Translations under genes and position numbers: made by a program
In this document: positions 47,067-60,051 of the stretch, one piece after another
Layout of the letters: each line of letters begins with the position of its first letter
Position numbering within the stretch: the first letter of the stretch is position 1
NCBI RefSeq assembly: GCF_000321225.1
Contig: NW_004450396.1
Coordinates: forward strand, 2,941,466-3,005,465
DNA: 64,000 bases
Reading direction: 5' to 3'
From: Odobenus rosmarus divergens
Taxonomy: Eukaryota; Chordata; Mammalia; Carnivora; Odobenidae
The notes under the pieces: generated by a model
Told to the model about the DNA's origin: nothing
The model's input: only the letters and a program-made list of their open reading frames with translations
The model's database searches: none

Positions 47067-47250
47067 TTTTAAATATTTTATTTATTTATTTGAGAGAGAG
47101 AGCACACAAGCAGGGGGAGTAGCAGAGGAAGAGGGAGAAGCAGGCAACCCACTGAGAAGGGAACCCGATGTGGGGCTGGAATCCAGGACCCCTCGATCAT
47201 GACCTGAGCCGAAGGCAGATGCTTAACCGTCTGAGCCACCCAGCCGCCCC
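47067..47250 (-). mobile_element. CAN-type SINE, antisense, with 14-bp TSD
   Basis: T-rich tail and ttttatttatttatttgaga on the left, head gtctgagccacccagccgcc on the right. A perfect duplication, aagtctccagattt, lies at 47,053-47,066 and 47,251-47,264. Confidence 0.96.
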
Positions 47251-47589
47251 AAGTCTCCAGATTTAATGACACAGGTGTCCTGCAGGAACTGAGGCACTTC
47301 CTGATGAATCTAAACACACACCTAATCCAGGAGTTGAAGAGGATGGAGGACAAAACAGAGGGATCAACAGGGTGAGCTGGTTGATACATGGCAACATGTC
47401 TACATCTGAGCCGCAACAGTGCCTGGTGACCCTGCACCAACCCTCTGAGTGTAAAGTACAAATTGTCTTCTTTTGACAGTTGGAGGGAACTTGGAGCTAT
47501 AGGAGAATGGAACTCTGTGAAATATACCTGTAAGTTAGCTAAGTTGATACAATACAACCATAAGGATACAAGTCTTTCTAAATTAATGA

Positions 47590-48530
47590 TCTATAAGAGC
47601 TGAGAATAGGAAAGAATTTTCTAAGCATGACACCAAAGGCAAAATACATAAGGGGAAAATGAAAAGATGTGACTTCAAAAAAGTTTTTTTTAAGTCTGTT
47701 TAAAACAACAAAACCAAATGTAAGCAAACAAAAAAAAGAAAAGGAAAGGAAATATTTACAGCATACTGATAGATAAATGGTTAATTTTTTAATATATAAA
47801 GAAACTTTCCAAAATAATAAAAAAGAGATGAACACTTGATATTTTAATTGTACAAGGGATAACTGTTAATTAAAAAAAAAAAGGAAATAAAATGCCCCAA
47901 ACAAGTTTTTAAACATAAAATGCCATTCAAAACCAAATAAATGCAAAGTGCTTTGCTGCGATGGGTTGGAAAAGGCATAAAAATAAATATATTCTAATTT
48001 GAAGAGTATTTTGGGAAATCGATACTTCAATGTATTCATACACTTTGACTCGGATTTTTTGATTTTATTAATTTATCCAGAGAAAATAACATGTCACAGT
48101 ATAACTATCACAGTATGCCCATGACAAAACAGACACCTAATAAATATTTCTGAAGGGATGTGAAAAAAATACTTTGCTATAAATATGTTTATAATAGCAC
48201 AAAATGGAAAAAAAAAAACCTGAAATGCCCCAGAATAAGGCATCAGTTAAATAAACTTTATCTTCATACAATGAAACACTGTGCAGCCATTGAATTTTTT
48301 TAAATGTGGAACTACATATACAATATATCAATAAATTAAAAATAAACAGTTTAAAAACTTCTTTTATGTGATTTCATTTGTGTAAATAATGTCATATATC
48401 TACATATATATGCTCACACACAAACACAGGTAAAAGTAATGAAAGGACACATACTAAAATTATTAGAATTACTGTTCCTTTCATTTTCAATACATATGTA
48501 TTATTAATGTAGTACAACAATCAATAAAAG
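47590..48530 (+). mobile_element. Old L1 ORF2 remnant, sense
   Basis: Diverged sense ORF2 wording: gaaagaattttctaagcatg, ttaattttttaatatataaa, gccattcaaaaccaaataaa, caatgaaacactgtgcagcc and tatgtgatttcatttgtg. Many stops. Subfamily not determined. Confidence 0.6.
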
Positions 48531-48639
48531 TTATTTTTAGGTGCTTTTAAGAATCTTGAATACATGATAGAACCCTATTTTCCCTTTCTTCTTTTCCTGA
48601 AATATCTGTGTACTTATTGAGTGTGTGAAGCATAAAGAT

Positions 48640-48900
48640 ATTGAAAAGAATAAGATGAATTCAGTTGGAAGGATAGGGGAAGCCTTGCTGAAAGAGGTAA
48701 CAATCCTGATAAATCTTAAAGAATGGGTAGGATTTTGAGTGGAGGAGTTGGGTTCAGGAAATGCCAGGGTGTGCATAGAAGGGATGAGCTCAGTTAGAGG
48801 AGGGGCAGGGATAGAATTGTGTGGTAGACATGATGCTGAAAGGTAGATTGAGATAAAAAAAAAAATGATAGGTTTCTCCATCTTAATGAGGAGCCTGAAT
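48640..48900 (+). repeat. Possible ancient repeat fragment
   Basis: Blocks taaagaatgggtaggatttt, tcaggaaatgccagggtgtg and taatgaggagcctgaattta resemble a widespread old mammalian repeat in diverged form. They are possibly the same family as the fragments at 16.2, 39.3 and 51.6 kb. Confidence 0.45.
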
Positions 48901-51000
48901 TTATCAGTAAAGATACTTCACATATCCATGTTTCCCCTGAAGCAAGGCCAAGGAAATGTGTCTTTGACCTTCAGTTATGGGTCCCAGGCCTGGACTGCAA
49001 AGGGCTCTGAGTCTAGGATTTTTGGCATTAGATGGTCTCAGAGACTGATCCAGGTGATTTGTTTAGGAATGCAACAGTGTTATCACTAAACCTTCTCAAT
49101 GTATTTTCTGCCCGCAGAAATCATTTTTGAAAATGGATCTTGATAATCTAAGTCAGAGAAGTATGAGGTACCAAATTTCTTTGCTGTGCCTTATGTTATT
49201 GGTAAATAAGTGAGAAATGACATTCTTTTTTTTTTTCCTATTTCACCCCACATAATGTTTGTGTAAGATATTTTTCTCTGGAATGTGAACATATTACTCT
49301 TGAAAGTAAGCCTTGTCCCAAGGGTTCAGGATCTCGTTGCCTTGAGACAGATCAAGTAGCTCCAGATCCACGGGAATCCATTTCCACCAATCTCTACACA
49401 TGCTCGCTTCCGAACCCACCTTCCTGGTTCTATGAGTCTTTGTCTATATACACATGCAGTTTGCCTGTCTTGAGTAAAATGACCAGTTGTTTCTGGTCAA
49501 AAAAGAATTCACGTTGCTTTTTTAAAAGATTACACACAGTGTCTGTCCATTTTTGTGGAATCAATTGATTCAATCAAAGTCATCCAACAAGTTTGTACTC
49601 ATGTTTGAAAAGGATTCTTAATTATTCATCAAGAGAAACCACCGTGCACTTCCCCCTCTTACAGGAAGTTCTGTATGACAGGACAAGCATGGTAGTTTGT
49701 TATTACTGCACAGAGTTGCCACTGAATGCTAACTGCATATTCGTCCAGCTAACCAGCACTAGGAGTGGGACTGAGTCCCCCCCAGATAATTATTGTATAT
49801 CCACTGATGAAATAGAAAACAACACACTCACCAGTCCTGTTTAACCCCTGGATTCTAACTAGAAATAACACAAAATAATTATGTTTTTTATTATTGAGAT
49901 AGATCCACCTCCTTACTCCTGAAATAAAATGTTTTCTTCTCACCCTCTCCAATCCAAGCTTACCACATCCTCAGTATCATTTTCTCTAGTGTTTTAGATG
50001 ATTGGCCAATTAATGTAAAATGCTACTAATGCTAATAGCAACAGAGAATTATTTTAATATATCTCTTCTAAACGAAAAGTATCTCTTCCGAATGGAATTT
50101 GCTATTTAACCAAATCACACAAAGCAGTGAATAATGAAAGTGTTCTGATCACTGGGCTAGTCCAGAAAGTCATTTCCACCAGATTCATCATTGCCCATAA
50201 TGCTGACATGTAGACAAACTGCTTTCATATCTGTATTTTGAGGCAAATTCTAGGAAGAGTAAAAAAAATAAGTCAAAAATTAAGATATTTGAAAATCTGG
50301 TATCATGAACCATGTACCACAAACCCATGAAGCCGGAAATAGGATGAATAGTGTCCCTAATATTTAAGAGATCATTGACTTTAGATCATCTCTGTCCAGA
50401 TGCACAGCTAATAACCAAATTCTCACCAAAGTTATGTACAAGTGTAAAAGAAATACATTTCAGATCTGTAAGTCTATAAAGGTATTAGAGCCCTAGATAT
50501 TATGGAAATTTTGTGCAATTGCTTTTCTGGGGTCATGAATCAGTTTTCCCAGCGTTTTTGCTTTGCTGTCCTATTGCTTTCCAGAGTTTGATGTTTCCCA
50601 TTTACAAAAAATTGGGATTTATTTCATCTACCAAAAAAAAAGTTGGATTTAACTCTATCACTTGTAAATATTTATGCATATTTCCAAAGAATACAGGGGC
50701 TTAACTCCATTTTTCCCTGATTACTTATATGCCTAATACATCATGTTAGATCTCACGTCTTGCACTTTCACAATAAAACGTTCAGTTGAGAAGGGGATAA
50801 CCCAAACAACCTGACAAGGAATCAGCAGACACTTGGGGAAAAAAAGAAAACCTGAAGTTAGATATAATCTATAAAATTGGTGCAGATTTCATTTGACAGC
50901 TACCTTCTCCTTAAAAATTTGTTGTTGTTGTTGTTCTTCAAGGATGAAATTTCTGTCCAGATTCCACAGGGGCTTAATAAATGCCCTGACAACTGACCAC
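48901..51000. other. Unassigned, repeat-poor interval
   Basis: About 2.1 kb without a recognised transposon or coding exon. A short (GTT)n lies at about 50,921-50,935. The frames present (up to 83 codons) have no recognised domain. Confidence 0.5.
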
Positions 51001-51400
51001 CTGGTGTCAGCGACCCTACCCCACTTCTCTCCCACCTTCACTCACATGGCAAGCGGGATATGAACGCGTTGTTCTGCGCTGTGTTCAAAAAAGACGCTAA
51101 GGCGAGTGATTGCCCCACTCCCGTGTGTGACTGAGAAGCCCAATATGGCAGCAGGAGTCCTTCCTGTCGTTTGCACATACGAAGCTTGTTGGGAGATTTG
51201 CGACTGCAGCTGTTTTTGCAAAGCCTGCCATTGTTTATATCTTTGCCTCCAAAATACAAAATGGGCCGTTGCTAGGAATGAACCACTTCATTTCCTGACC
51301 ATTGCAAGCCAGAATGATGTCTCCGTTGTTCTTTCCCAGATGTTCCCCAGCACAGCCATATTGTTGAAAGTTGTGTTTTGCCTCGATCAGAGATGAGCAA
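51001..51400. other. CpG-retaining unique segment
   Basis: Fourteen CpG dinucleotides fall in these 400 bases by direct count, while flanking unique sequence has very few. The segment is not a SINE. It contains gaacgcgttg (51,062-51,071) and a stretch near 51,220-51,280 with low divergence appearance. Overlapping frames of 96 codons on plus and 73 on minus occur here, but I recognise no domain, so a regulatory or formerly unmethylated element is at least as likely as a coding exon. Confidence 0.5.
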
Positions 51401-51589
51401 GAGAAGTTAACTTAGATTATGAGCGTCCTTTTGGTTGATGATTGTGTGCTCTGCCATGATTGACAGTAAGAACTGAGAATGGATTCTACGTTCCTACTCT
51501 GCTTAGATAGCTATGAGAAGTGGTGAGCGGCACAGAAAGAAGTAGGAGGTGTGGGCCCTGCCCTTGAGGTGTTGAGTAGGCAGACACGG

Positions 51590-51960
51590 TCTCAAAATGG
51601 TGCAAGGCAAGGAGTGACAGGGAGTCTACTGAAGCTGACTAGAGGCAGAGACCATTTCAGCTGTGGTGTGGAGGAATTCCTCATGGAATAGAGTACCTTT
51701 GAAAAAAGATGATCAGAGAGGACACTTGGAGCATGAGAAATGTGAAACATAATACCAAAAAGGCCTGACGACAAGGCATTTGGGGGTAGTGAGTACACAG
51801 GTTGGGCCAAGGAAAGAACTACAGGATATAAGAAAAGAAAGTTAGATGGAGGCTGTGTGGAAGGGTATAAGCCATAACTGAGATTTCATGGAGGCTTTGA
51901 AAATACTGAAGTTAAGGAGCAAACAATCCATGAGCTTGATGAATAGTCCTGATTCTGGAA
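51590..51960 (+). repeat. Possible ancient repeat fragment
   Basis: Purine-rich wording (aggagtgacagggagtctac, aagccataactgagatttca, tgaatagtcctgattctgg) resembles an old dispersed mammalian repeat in diverged form, possibly the same family as at 48.64 kb. Confidence 0.4.
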
Positions 51961-52011
51961 AAAAATCTAATTGTGTGATACTGAATGACGGATGTAACTT
52001 CTTGGGGCCTC

Positions 52012-52200
52012 GGGGTGCCTGGGTGGCTCGGTCGGTTAAGTGCCTTCGGCTCGGGTCACGATCCCAGGCTGCTGGGATCGAGCCCCTCATCTGCTCTCTG
52101 CTCACTGGGGAGTCTGCTTCTCCCTCTCCCCCTCCCCCCACTCAAGTTTGCTTTCTCTTTCTCCTTCTCTGAAATAAATAAATAAAATCTTTAAAAAAAA
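52012..52200 (+). mobile_element. CAN-type SINE, sense, inside a MIR-like sequence
   Basis: Head ggggtgcctgggtggctcgg, box gctgggatcgagcccctcat, CT-rich body, and tail aataaataaataaaatcttt with an A run. Flanking text (gtaacttcttggggcctc on the left, cagggcttcattttttaaat on the right) looks like an antisense MIR core split by the insertion. No clean target duplication is visible. Confidence 0.94.
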
Positions 52201-52267
52201 ATTGACCTCTCAGGGCTTCATTTTTTAAATCTGTAGATTGAGAGGACTAGAATAGAAACTAGTTCTC

Positions 52268-52436
52268 GGGCGCCTGGTTGGCTCAGATGGTTAAGCGTCT
52301 GCCTCCAGCTCAGGTCATGATCCTAGGGGATCGAGTCCCGCGTAGGGCTCCCAGCTCAGCAGGGAGCCTGCTTCTCCCTCTGCCTCTCTCTTTCTCTCTC
52401 ATGAATAAATAAATAAAATCTTTAAAAAAAAAAAAA
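52268..52436 (+). mobile_element. CAN-type SINE, sense, with 14-bp TSD
   Basis: Head gggcgcctggttggctcaga, a short deletion in the box region (tcctaggggatcgagtcccg), tail aataaataaataaaatcttt with an A run. Flanks agaaactagttctc (52,254-52,267) and agaaaatagttctc (52,437-52,450) match at 13 of 14. Confidence 0.95.
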
Positions 52437-52443
52437 AGAAAAT

Positions 52444-52545
52444 AGTTCTCAACCCTGGGTGTAGAATCATTTGGAAAATTATGAAGGAACAACTATAGCT
52501 CCCATAAAAATTTGAGACTGTAGAGTAATACCAGCATCTAATGGA
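52444..52545 (+). mobile_element. Possible MER5-like DNA transposon fragment
   Basis: The wording agttctcaaccctgggtgta, gaatcatttggaaaattatg resembles the start of MER5-type (hAT-Charlie) fossils. Only about 100 bases are readable. Confidence 0.4.
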
Positions 52546-52931
52546 CCCAGCTAAGAATAGCCGGTATTCCGTTACCGACACAACAGTGCCCCCTGAAAAT
52601 GTCCACACAGCGTTCCAAGGTCTGCCAGGCATGGGGTGGAAACTTGTTTATTATTATCTGAGACCAGAAGCCAATTTTGTTTGCATGAAAATATAAAGTA
52701 TCTTCATCAAATTTTAATATATTTTCTTTCCCTAGAAATGAAACCCTTCTTGTGGTGATTGAGTTACCAAAAAAATACACCTATATCACTACATTTTACA
52801 TTGTCATGTTCATAGTATGTCTAAGTATTTACGAGAATATATTAGTTTAGTCCATATTACAAAATACCAATCTAAAATGAAATATTGACAATATGCATTT
52901 GCATATTATCTTCATTTAAATCCAAACTCAT

Positions 52932-53138
52932 GGGGCACCTGGGTGGCTCAGTCGTTAGGCGTCTGCCTTCGGCTCAGGTCATGATCCCAGGGTCCTGGGA
53001 TCGAGCCCCGCATAGGACTCCCTGTTCATAGGGAAGCCTGCTCCTCCCCATCCCACTGCCCCTGCTTGTGTTCCCTCTCTCGCTGCCTCTCTCTGTGAAA
53101 TAAATAAATAAAATCTTTAAAAAAAATAAAAAATAAAT
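52932..53138 (+). mobile_element. CAN-type SINE, sense, young, with 14-bp TSD
   Basis: Close to the consensus: ggggcacctgggtggctcag, cctgggatcgagccccgcat, tgcccctgcttgtgttccct, and tail gtgaaataaataaataaaat with a long A/T extension. A perfect duplication, aaatccaaactcat, lies at 52,918-52,931 and 53,139-53,152. Confidence 0.97.
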
Positions 53139-53152
53139 AAATCCAAACTCAT

Positions 53153-56100
53153 TCATTCCGAGTAAGGGCAAGCCTTAGACTACTTTATAGTGTCTTCTAG
53201 TATAGTTGCACCGAAGTTGACACATTGTTTTATCATAAATTACTTTTTGTTTTATTTCTCCTTATTATAGGTAAGACATTTACTAAAGTTTAAAAATGGT
53301 GTGTGTATGTGGAAAAACTATAAATGATATCTTAGCTAGTAAAGAGATGGTACAAAATATTTGTAATTCAAAGGGGTACTGTGTCTGCTGGGTTGAGAGC
53401 CACCTGGTGAGATGGTCTCAAAAGACCTTTCCAGATCAAACCGCTGTTAACCTTCTAATGTAAGCGAGGCTGGGGCTCATATGTGGCCAGGGAACTCTCA
53501 GAAGTTTAGGGTGCTCTTTTTTTTTTAAACAAATACAGCCATAGATTAGTACATGATTCTTTAATGGACTGAAAGAGCAATGTCAAAACAAATCCGTCAT
53601 TCAGTAACAAAAATATATTTATCCTTGGGATATTTATCCTTGGGGTAAACATAAGCATGAAATCCTTAGGACTTTTTTAATAAAGTCCTCACCAAAAACA
53701 AAGAGCTTTGCCCTCTACTGTTCCGAAGCATGCTTCTGGTACCCTGTGCCTGCTAAGCAGTCACTTACTCATCTGATCAATTTTAAATGACATTGGAAAT
53801 GTCACGATACCCATTTTCTCCCCTTCCCATTCCCACTCCACCTCTTGCACAAAAGCAATCACAGCAATAGTTTTCATTGCATCTTCAGTTCAGCAAACAT
53901 TGATTCATAACTTTTATACCCTCTGCATGCCTCGGACTCTCTCTCCAGCACACCTTGAGCGACAGGCTGACTGGCAGCGGGTGCAGGCACAATGCAAGCC
54001 TGGGCTGTCAGAGGCCTTCTGCTTTCTTTGCCAGCTGTGGGATGTTTGCAGGGGCCCCTGGGAGATGCTCTGCTAATGAGTTACAGGCTGCCTCGTCTAT
54101 CCAGTGCTTTGACTATCTGCCCAATCTTTCTAAGTTCCTAACCTCATGCTTCCTCTTTCCTCCTACTAGATGTCCTTCTGGGAGACATTGGATATGGGGA
54201 TAAAACATTCTAATCCTGGGCCTGCAATCTTGTCAGTGTGTACAACCCAGGGGTCTGTTGCTTTGTTTATCTTTCCTACTTGTCTAGTGGGAGGTTCGGC
54301 GAAATGGGAAGGATTCGGATTGTGAGTCTTGGAAAAATATCTGAGTGGTTTGTTGTTGTTTTTTAAAATTCCAGTCATTAATAATAGAGGGCTAAAACTG
54401 TCTTACTTGAAAATGAAATTCTGTGCTGTGAATACATTTTTCCACTCAGATAATAAGGAAGATCATTCACATGCTACTATGTTCTTTTAAAACTCAAATG
54501 AGAGGTCAATTAGTGACTGTTTTGTGCAAACTGAGGAGAACAGCCCAAAGTGTAAGATATCCTTACGTTAAAGATGCAAAGATGTGATTTCAGAAGTAGA
54601 ATCCACTTGTCCCCATTAAGCCAGGCTTATGTTTTTGACATAATGAAAAAACTGAAGGAAGAAGAATTTGGGGATAGAAATTTTATGAGTGCTTTCTGTT
54701 TTTTTCGTAATAGAAATTTCGTTTCACATGAGGATGTACGATACACAGAACCCTACACAAGTCAGATGATGTTTTTATGTGGATACATTACAGTCTGAAG
54801 AGAACAGAAGTAAAATGCCCCTCAACTGAGGATGAATGTTATGAAACCTGATCATCGTTCTCCAATGGGCTTAGAAGTCACAGGTCCAGTTCCTAGACAA
54901 TAATAATGTAGATAATCAGAACTAGATTGATTTCTGACCCCTGATGTGGCCATATCTCTCCCCCAAACACAGAGGCCTTCAAAGGGTCCTGTTTATGAAG
55001 GAGATTTTCGGTGAGCCAGGGGCTGGGACACTGGTTGAATAATTTCAGTCTCAGTGGAGTTGTTCATCACAGCTAAGCTTTGTGAGTGTTGGAATGATGT
55101 GTGTGTTATATTTGGGGAGGGTCCGAGCTTCAAAGGCTGTTAAACACAGTATGTGGTATCTTACATCACTTCTCAAATCTGTGTGAATTCAGATTTCTTT
55201 CTGACAAGGCCTTCCCATTAGAATGGGAAGTTCAAAAGTACAGTGCGGTTTGGATTGACTGTTCAACAATAAACATCCCTGTGAATGAAAAAGTCAAAAG
55301 CAATGGCTAAATCTGCTAGTCCTAAAGATCAGATACAAAGCTCTGTCATTTATAAGTTATCATTTGTCCATCAACTACAGTGTACCTTCTTCCTTCTACT
55401 TATTTCCTCTGATCCTGTATGATGGCTGATTATTATCATTACATCTTTGTAAGTCTGAACTTCAGGATCTGCAATAAAGGTCTAGCCAACCAAAAGAGCA
55501 CAATTTGTCATGTACTGGAATTTGCCTGCTTAACAGAGGCTTTGAATTAAACACATAATTGAAGGGCTTCCTTTGTCTGAACTTTATCCACAGTCATAAA
55601 ATAGGGAATAGAGAGAGGGCTAGAACTATGGTGTTTCAATTGAAACCAAAACACTAAAATTATTCTACAGTTCAAAAGACTTCTTGAGTAGATAGCCTAT
55701 CACATCTATGCTAAGCCATAGCTATGGTTAAAGAACTAGTTCTCACTGCTAATCTGTGAGGTAGTTTATTAATCACAGAAGGTGTAATCAGTTAACTTAA
55801 CCAAAAAGTTGGTGTTGGATATCATTCTTCTGCTGCATTGTAATCATTCAGTATTTTCAACAGCTCTACAGACACTCAGTTCATGACAGGGTCTTTTCTC
55901 ATAAGATAAGCATTCTTAAAAGAATAGATTGAGAGAAAATAAAAAGCACTTAGAAAAAAATTTCCACTGACATAACTTTCCATTAAGATAAAGAGTTCTT
56001 CCTTAAAAATTAAAAACAAAGAGAAAGAATAAAAGAAGAAAGAAACAACAATAACCACAACAAAAACCATCCAGGTTATCGGTTTCTAGCAGCAAAAGAA

Positions 56101-59100
56101 AAAAAAAATAAGCCGTTGCATACGGAGACTTGGTTTGGAAGATGAGGCATGTCATTGAACTGCTCACTGGTGTGATGGGAGAAGTAGGGAAGTGCCTAAA
56201 TTGTTAAGGTCACTTAAGACTGGTAAATTCTATGACTTGAACATCTTAGACTAACTTGCGCTCCTTCATTTAGGGCCAGGTTATTATTGGTGCTTGCAGC
56301 TCAGTTTGGTTGAAGAAGGGCCATGTTTTCGTGAGTAGTTGTTTAGAAACTGACCCAGAGTCGGGCATTGCAGAGTCAAAATAGCTGTGCTCTCACCTGG
56401 TTCTTGAAAAGCAATAAGTAACAAATAACATGGATCCTAGGGCTTCAGTGTGTCCACTAACAAACCTTGATTCTGAGTATTTTGTTGGCTTAAGACCAGG
56501 TCTTATATTTTAATATAGAAAAAATTGAAAAATGACAGTCATATTGAGAGTCCTTGGAGGTGTAAAATATGGCTCTAAAGACAAGTTCGGTGATTCCATT
56601 TGGTGATTATCTCTAATATGCTACCACTCTGATCATACCTTCAAAGAAGTTCCTTCTTGAAAGAAGAAACATTAGAATTTCATCAACTAGAAAACAGAGG
56701 TCTCTTCAGATTTATGGGTATTTATTTACTCTATTAGGCAAGAGGAGTGATTACTGCCCCATTTTCTATTCTTCGCACTATGATTTTAGCTACTGATTCT
56801 GCAGAAAACTGAAGAAGTCAAGCACATTTATGATTAGTTCTACTGCACACATAGCCTTGTAAAACAAAAGGTTTTACTCCAATTGGTTGTAAAATTACTT
56901 GATTTGAGTGGGATGTCGTATGTAATGGCTTCCTTAAGTCTACTAAAGAACACGATACTCTGTGGGGTAAAAGATACTTTGAAATCAGAAATGCAATGAG
57001 AAAGAAAATAGCCAGCAGTCATTCCATGCCCCCACCTGGTGTTGGTGGCCAAATGCTTGAGGGGAAAACAAGTAAAAGCAGTGTCTTCCTTACTGCAAGA
57101 TTGGATTCACTTGTTCCGGGTGGTGTGGAAGCCCAGAAAAGGCATAGAGTCAAGTCCTGCAAGGTCCTGCCTCAAGACAAAATTTGGACTAGGGAAATGT
57201 CACTTGGCTTTGAGCTACATGAAAGGATGTTTTTCAAATTACTGGGATGAAATCTGACTGAGAATGATGATTCTTGATGGTTTAAGAACACAGGACTTCT
57301 CCTCGGTTTTTTTCTTTCATCTTTCTTTATTTCATCTGTATCACCTGGGCTTCCTTTCTCTCCAAATGTGCCATAAAGACAGGCGGAAAGATCAAAACGA
57401 AATTGACCAATTGCATATTATGTGATGTCAAGATACTTTGAAACTACATCTTATTGTCCCAAAATGTTTTCAAGGTCAAGGAGCCAAAGGACCCCAAGTG
57501 AGCTTAAAGATTTGGAGCATCCAGCAAATTCAACTCCTTCCTTTAGCATATCTATTACAATCCTTGAGTCTTTAATATAATTTAAAGCAATTGTCCCCGT
57601 CGGGAGGTCTAACATTTTGCACAGTTACATTGAAATAGTTGACCTGCCCAAGGAAACTAGAGGAATTTCAAGGGTACATTTCAAGACCCTGTTTCTGTTG
57701 ATAATAGTGTTCCAGAATTTATATTTATTAATATTGCTTTATTTGGTTCAGACTCCCACAGGAAATCCTGAGGAGTGTACGTTTCTGGCATACTTTATCT
57801 TAGATACTTCCATCCCTTTGGTCTTGCATCCTGATTGCTAGACTGAAGAGTACCTCTGAAAGCCTCTGCTCTTTAATAGAGCTGAGGATGACAACAAGCA
57901 GGAACTTCAACACTCCAGGAAGACAATCTATCTACTTTCTCCACTTATCATTAAAATGTCTTAGAGATGTAGGTCATAACTGGAAACCTATAAATGATGT
58001 CTGTGTAGTAAGCACTTCCCACAGAGCTGGAGTCCCAAGTGATTAAAATTTATCACATTGTTCTTATGGTTACAAATACTGCTGATACGTGTCATTGCTT
58101 AGAAAGTACTATTCATAACATTTTGATTTCAGTCCAAATAGTTTTTTTCCTGAATTTCCCATAAAATGCTCTTGATCTTTTTTTTTTAAAGGTCTAATCT
58201 GCTTCTCCTTTGAAAGAACAAAGAAAAGGGCCTGATTGTTCTGTAGTTTAAATTTTGTTTAGTGTGATATATTTATTGCCTGGTGGGATGCATCTAATTT
58301 TCCACTGGCTTTTCTGAGAAAGTAATTAGGATAGAACTCAATCCTATGCAACATGCAGGCTCTAAATGCTTTCATGAATTAAAAGTTATGGTGCTTAGTA
58401 TGTGGCTCTATTAAAATGATATGTAACCACAAGACCTCATATTTAAGCAGTGTTTTGTTTTTCAAAACTCCATGCTTTGAATGTACAAACGTAACTTTCC
58501 ATTAGATAACACAGCATGCACCAAAATGCTTTAGAGTAGGCCCTGGATATGGTAGGAGTTTGTCAGAATACAGGATGACGAGGCAGTCTCTCTTTTAGTC
58601 TTCTCGAGAGCTAAAGATCTAAAGTTCTGTCAACATGGGTTCCTAACCCTCATGCATTTTGCCATGCCCCTGAGAGTTCATAACTTAAGACCTAGGGCTA
58701 ACACAGGGTGTCCTCAGACATTCAGCTCTGACAAGGTTTTTTTTTTTTTTTTTAACCTGGAAAGCAGTGGATTGAACTGGCTTATATTTATTGAGAAAAT
58801 AAGACAGTGAAGACAGCATACCACTTGCTTTCCTGCCTACATGTCTATTCCCTGAAAGACAAGTTGAGGCAACTCGGGCTGGACAAATCTGGTTTGAGTT
58901 TTTATAACTGATTTCTAAGTTCTAGAACTAAGTGTACCTTGTAGTAATATTGAAATACCAAGAAAGGAAAGAAAGCAAGATACTAATGGAATTTAACACC
59001 AAGAGTTTTTAACTCAGAAATATATTAAAACTCTTAATGATTTTGACTCCTTAGTTACAAAAAGTCCAATACCATCTAACCATTTTAACCAACTAATATA

Positions 59101-60039
59101 CACAATATTGTACAAAAATTTAACATTCTACATATTACATTTTAATGTAATTTAACATTACAAGGGATCCTATTTAAAGATGGCCAAAATATTTACCTCA
59201 CAGTTTTAGAAATAAATGAAAAAAGAAAATATGAGCTTCTTCACTTAGAATTCAGTGGTCAAGAGTATTTGGGGGTTAAGTAGGCGAATTGCCAGATCTG
59301 GGATTTTTTTTTTTTTTTTTTTTCAAAACAAAATGTACTAGTTCTCTCCATTGCTGACATAGTTGGCTCCATGTAGCTTTTGGAGCAAATCTCTTTTTGT
59401 ATAATTATCTTGCAGTTCAGAGTTATTTTGTAGTGGGGAGAAAAAAAGCCAGCTGGTGACTAGCTAAAATGAAATAGGAGGGGTGTTGATAGGAAGTGGA
59501 AAAAAAAGAATCATAGAATTGATTTTATGAATCTTATTAAAACAAACTCCAAGTGACTGACTTACTTTGTCATATGGGTATTTTATAATATCAAATGTTC
59601 TTGGAAACAAGTGAACCATTTTCTGGGGCCTGACAAGCATTAGTTATCTAGAGGTTTTTCACTGTATGATAAAAGACTGGAAAGACACACTAGCACATAA
59701 ATGCAACCAACACAAAATTTGTGATTGTAATGGAATTTTACAGTTAAAGTACTTTATACACTGCTTCGATCAGGGTTTTATGTGTATTTTTTATAACTCA
59801 TTTAGCCCATTTATATTGAGAATTATATTGAAGAGGCATGTATGTAGACAAGATGACCCAATGACTAGAAAAACAAGCCATATCTCCTTGATACCTGAAC
59901 ATCATAATTGAAATTTCCCCTCAATCAACCTGTTGCTTTATTTATGTGATTGTTTTTTTGTTTTGTTATGTCACTGAATTTCCTGAAATAACTGATTGTT
60001 TTAGAAGATATACATCCCAGGATAATATATATAAATATT
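53153..60039. other. 6.9-kb interval without recognised SINE or L1
   Basis: I find no CAN SINE, no L1 and no coding exon in this stretch. It contains several T runs (53,518-53,527, 58,737-58,754, 59,304-59,323). It also contains a GC-richer block near 53,940-54,130 and a block near 58,100-58,560 with clustered homeodomain-like and HMG-like words. Short frames (up to 84 codons) on both strands lack known domains. Diverged ancient repeats below my recognition limit may be present. Confidence 0.5.
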
Positions 60040-60051
60040 TTAAACATCCTT

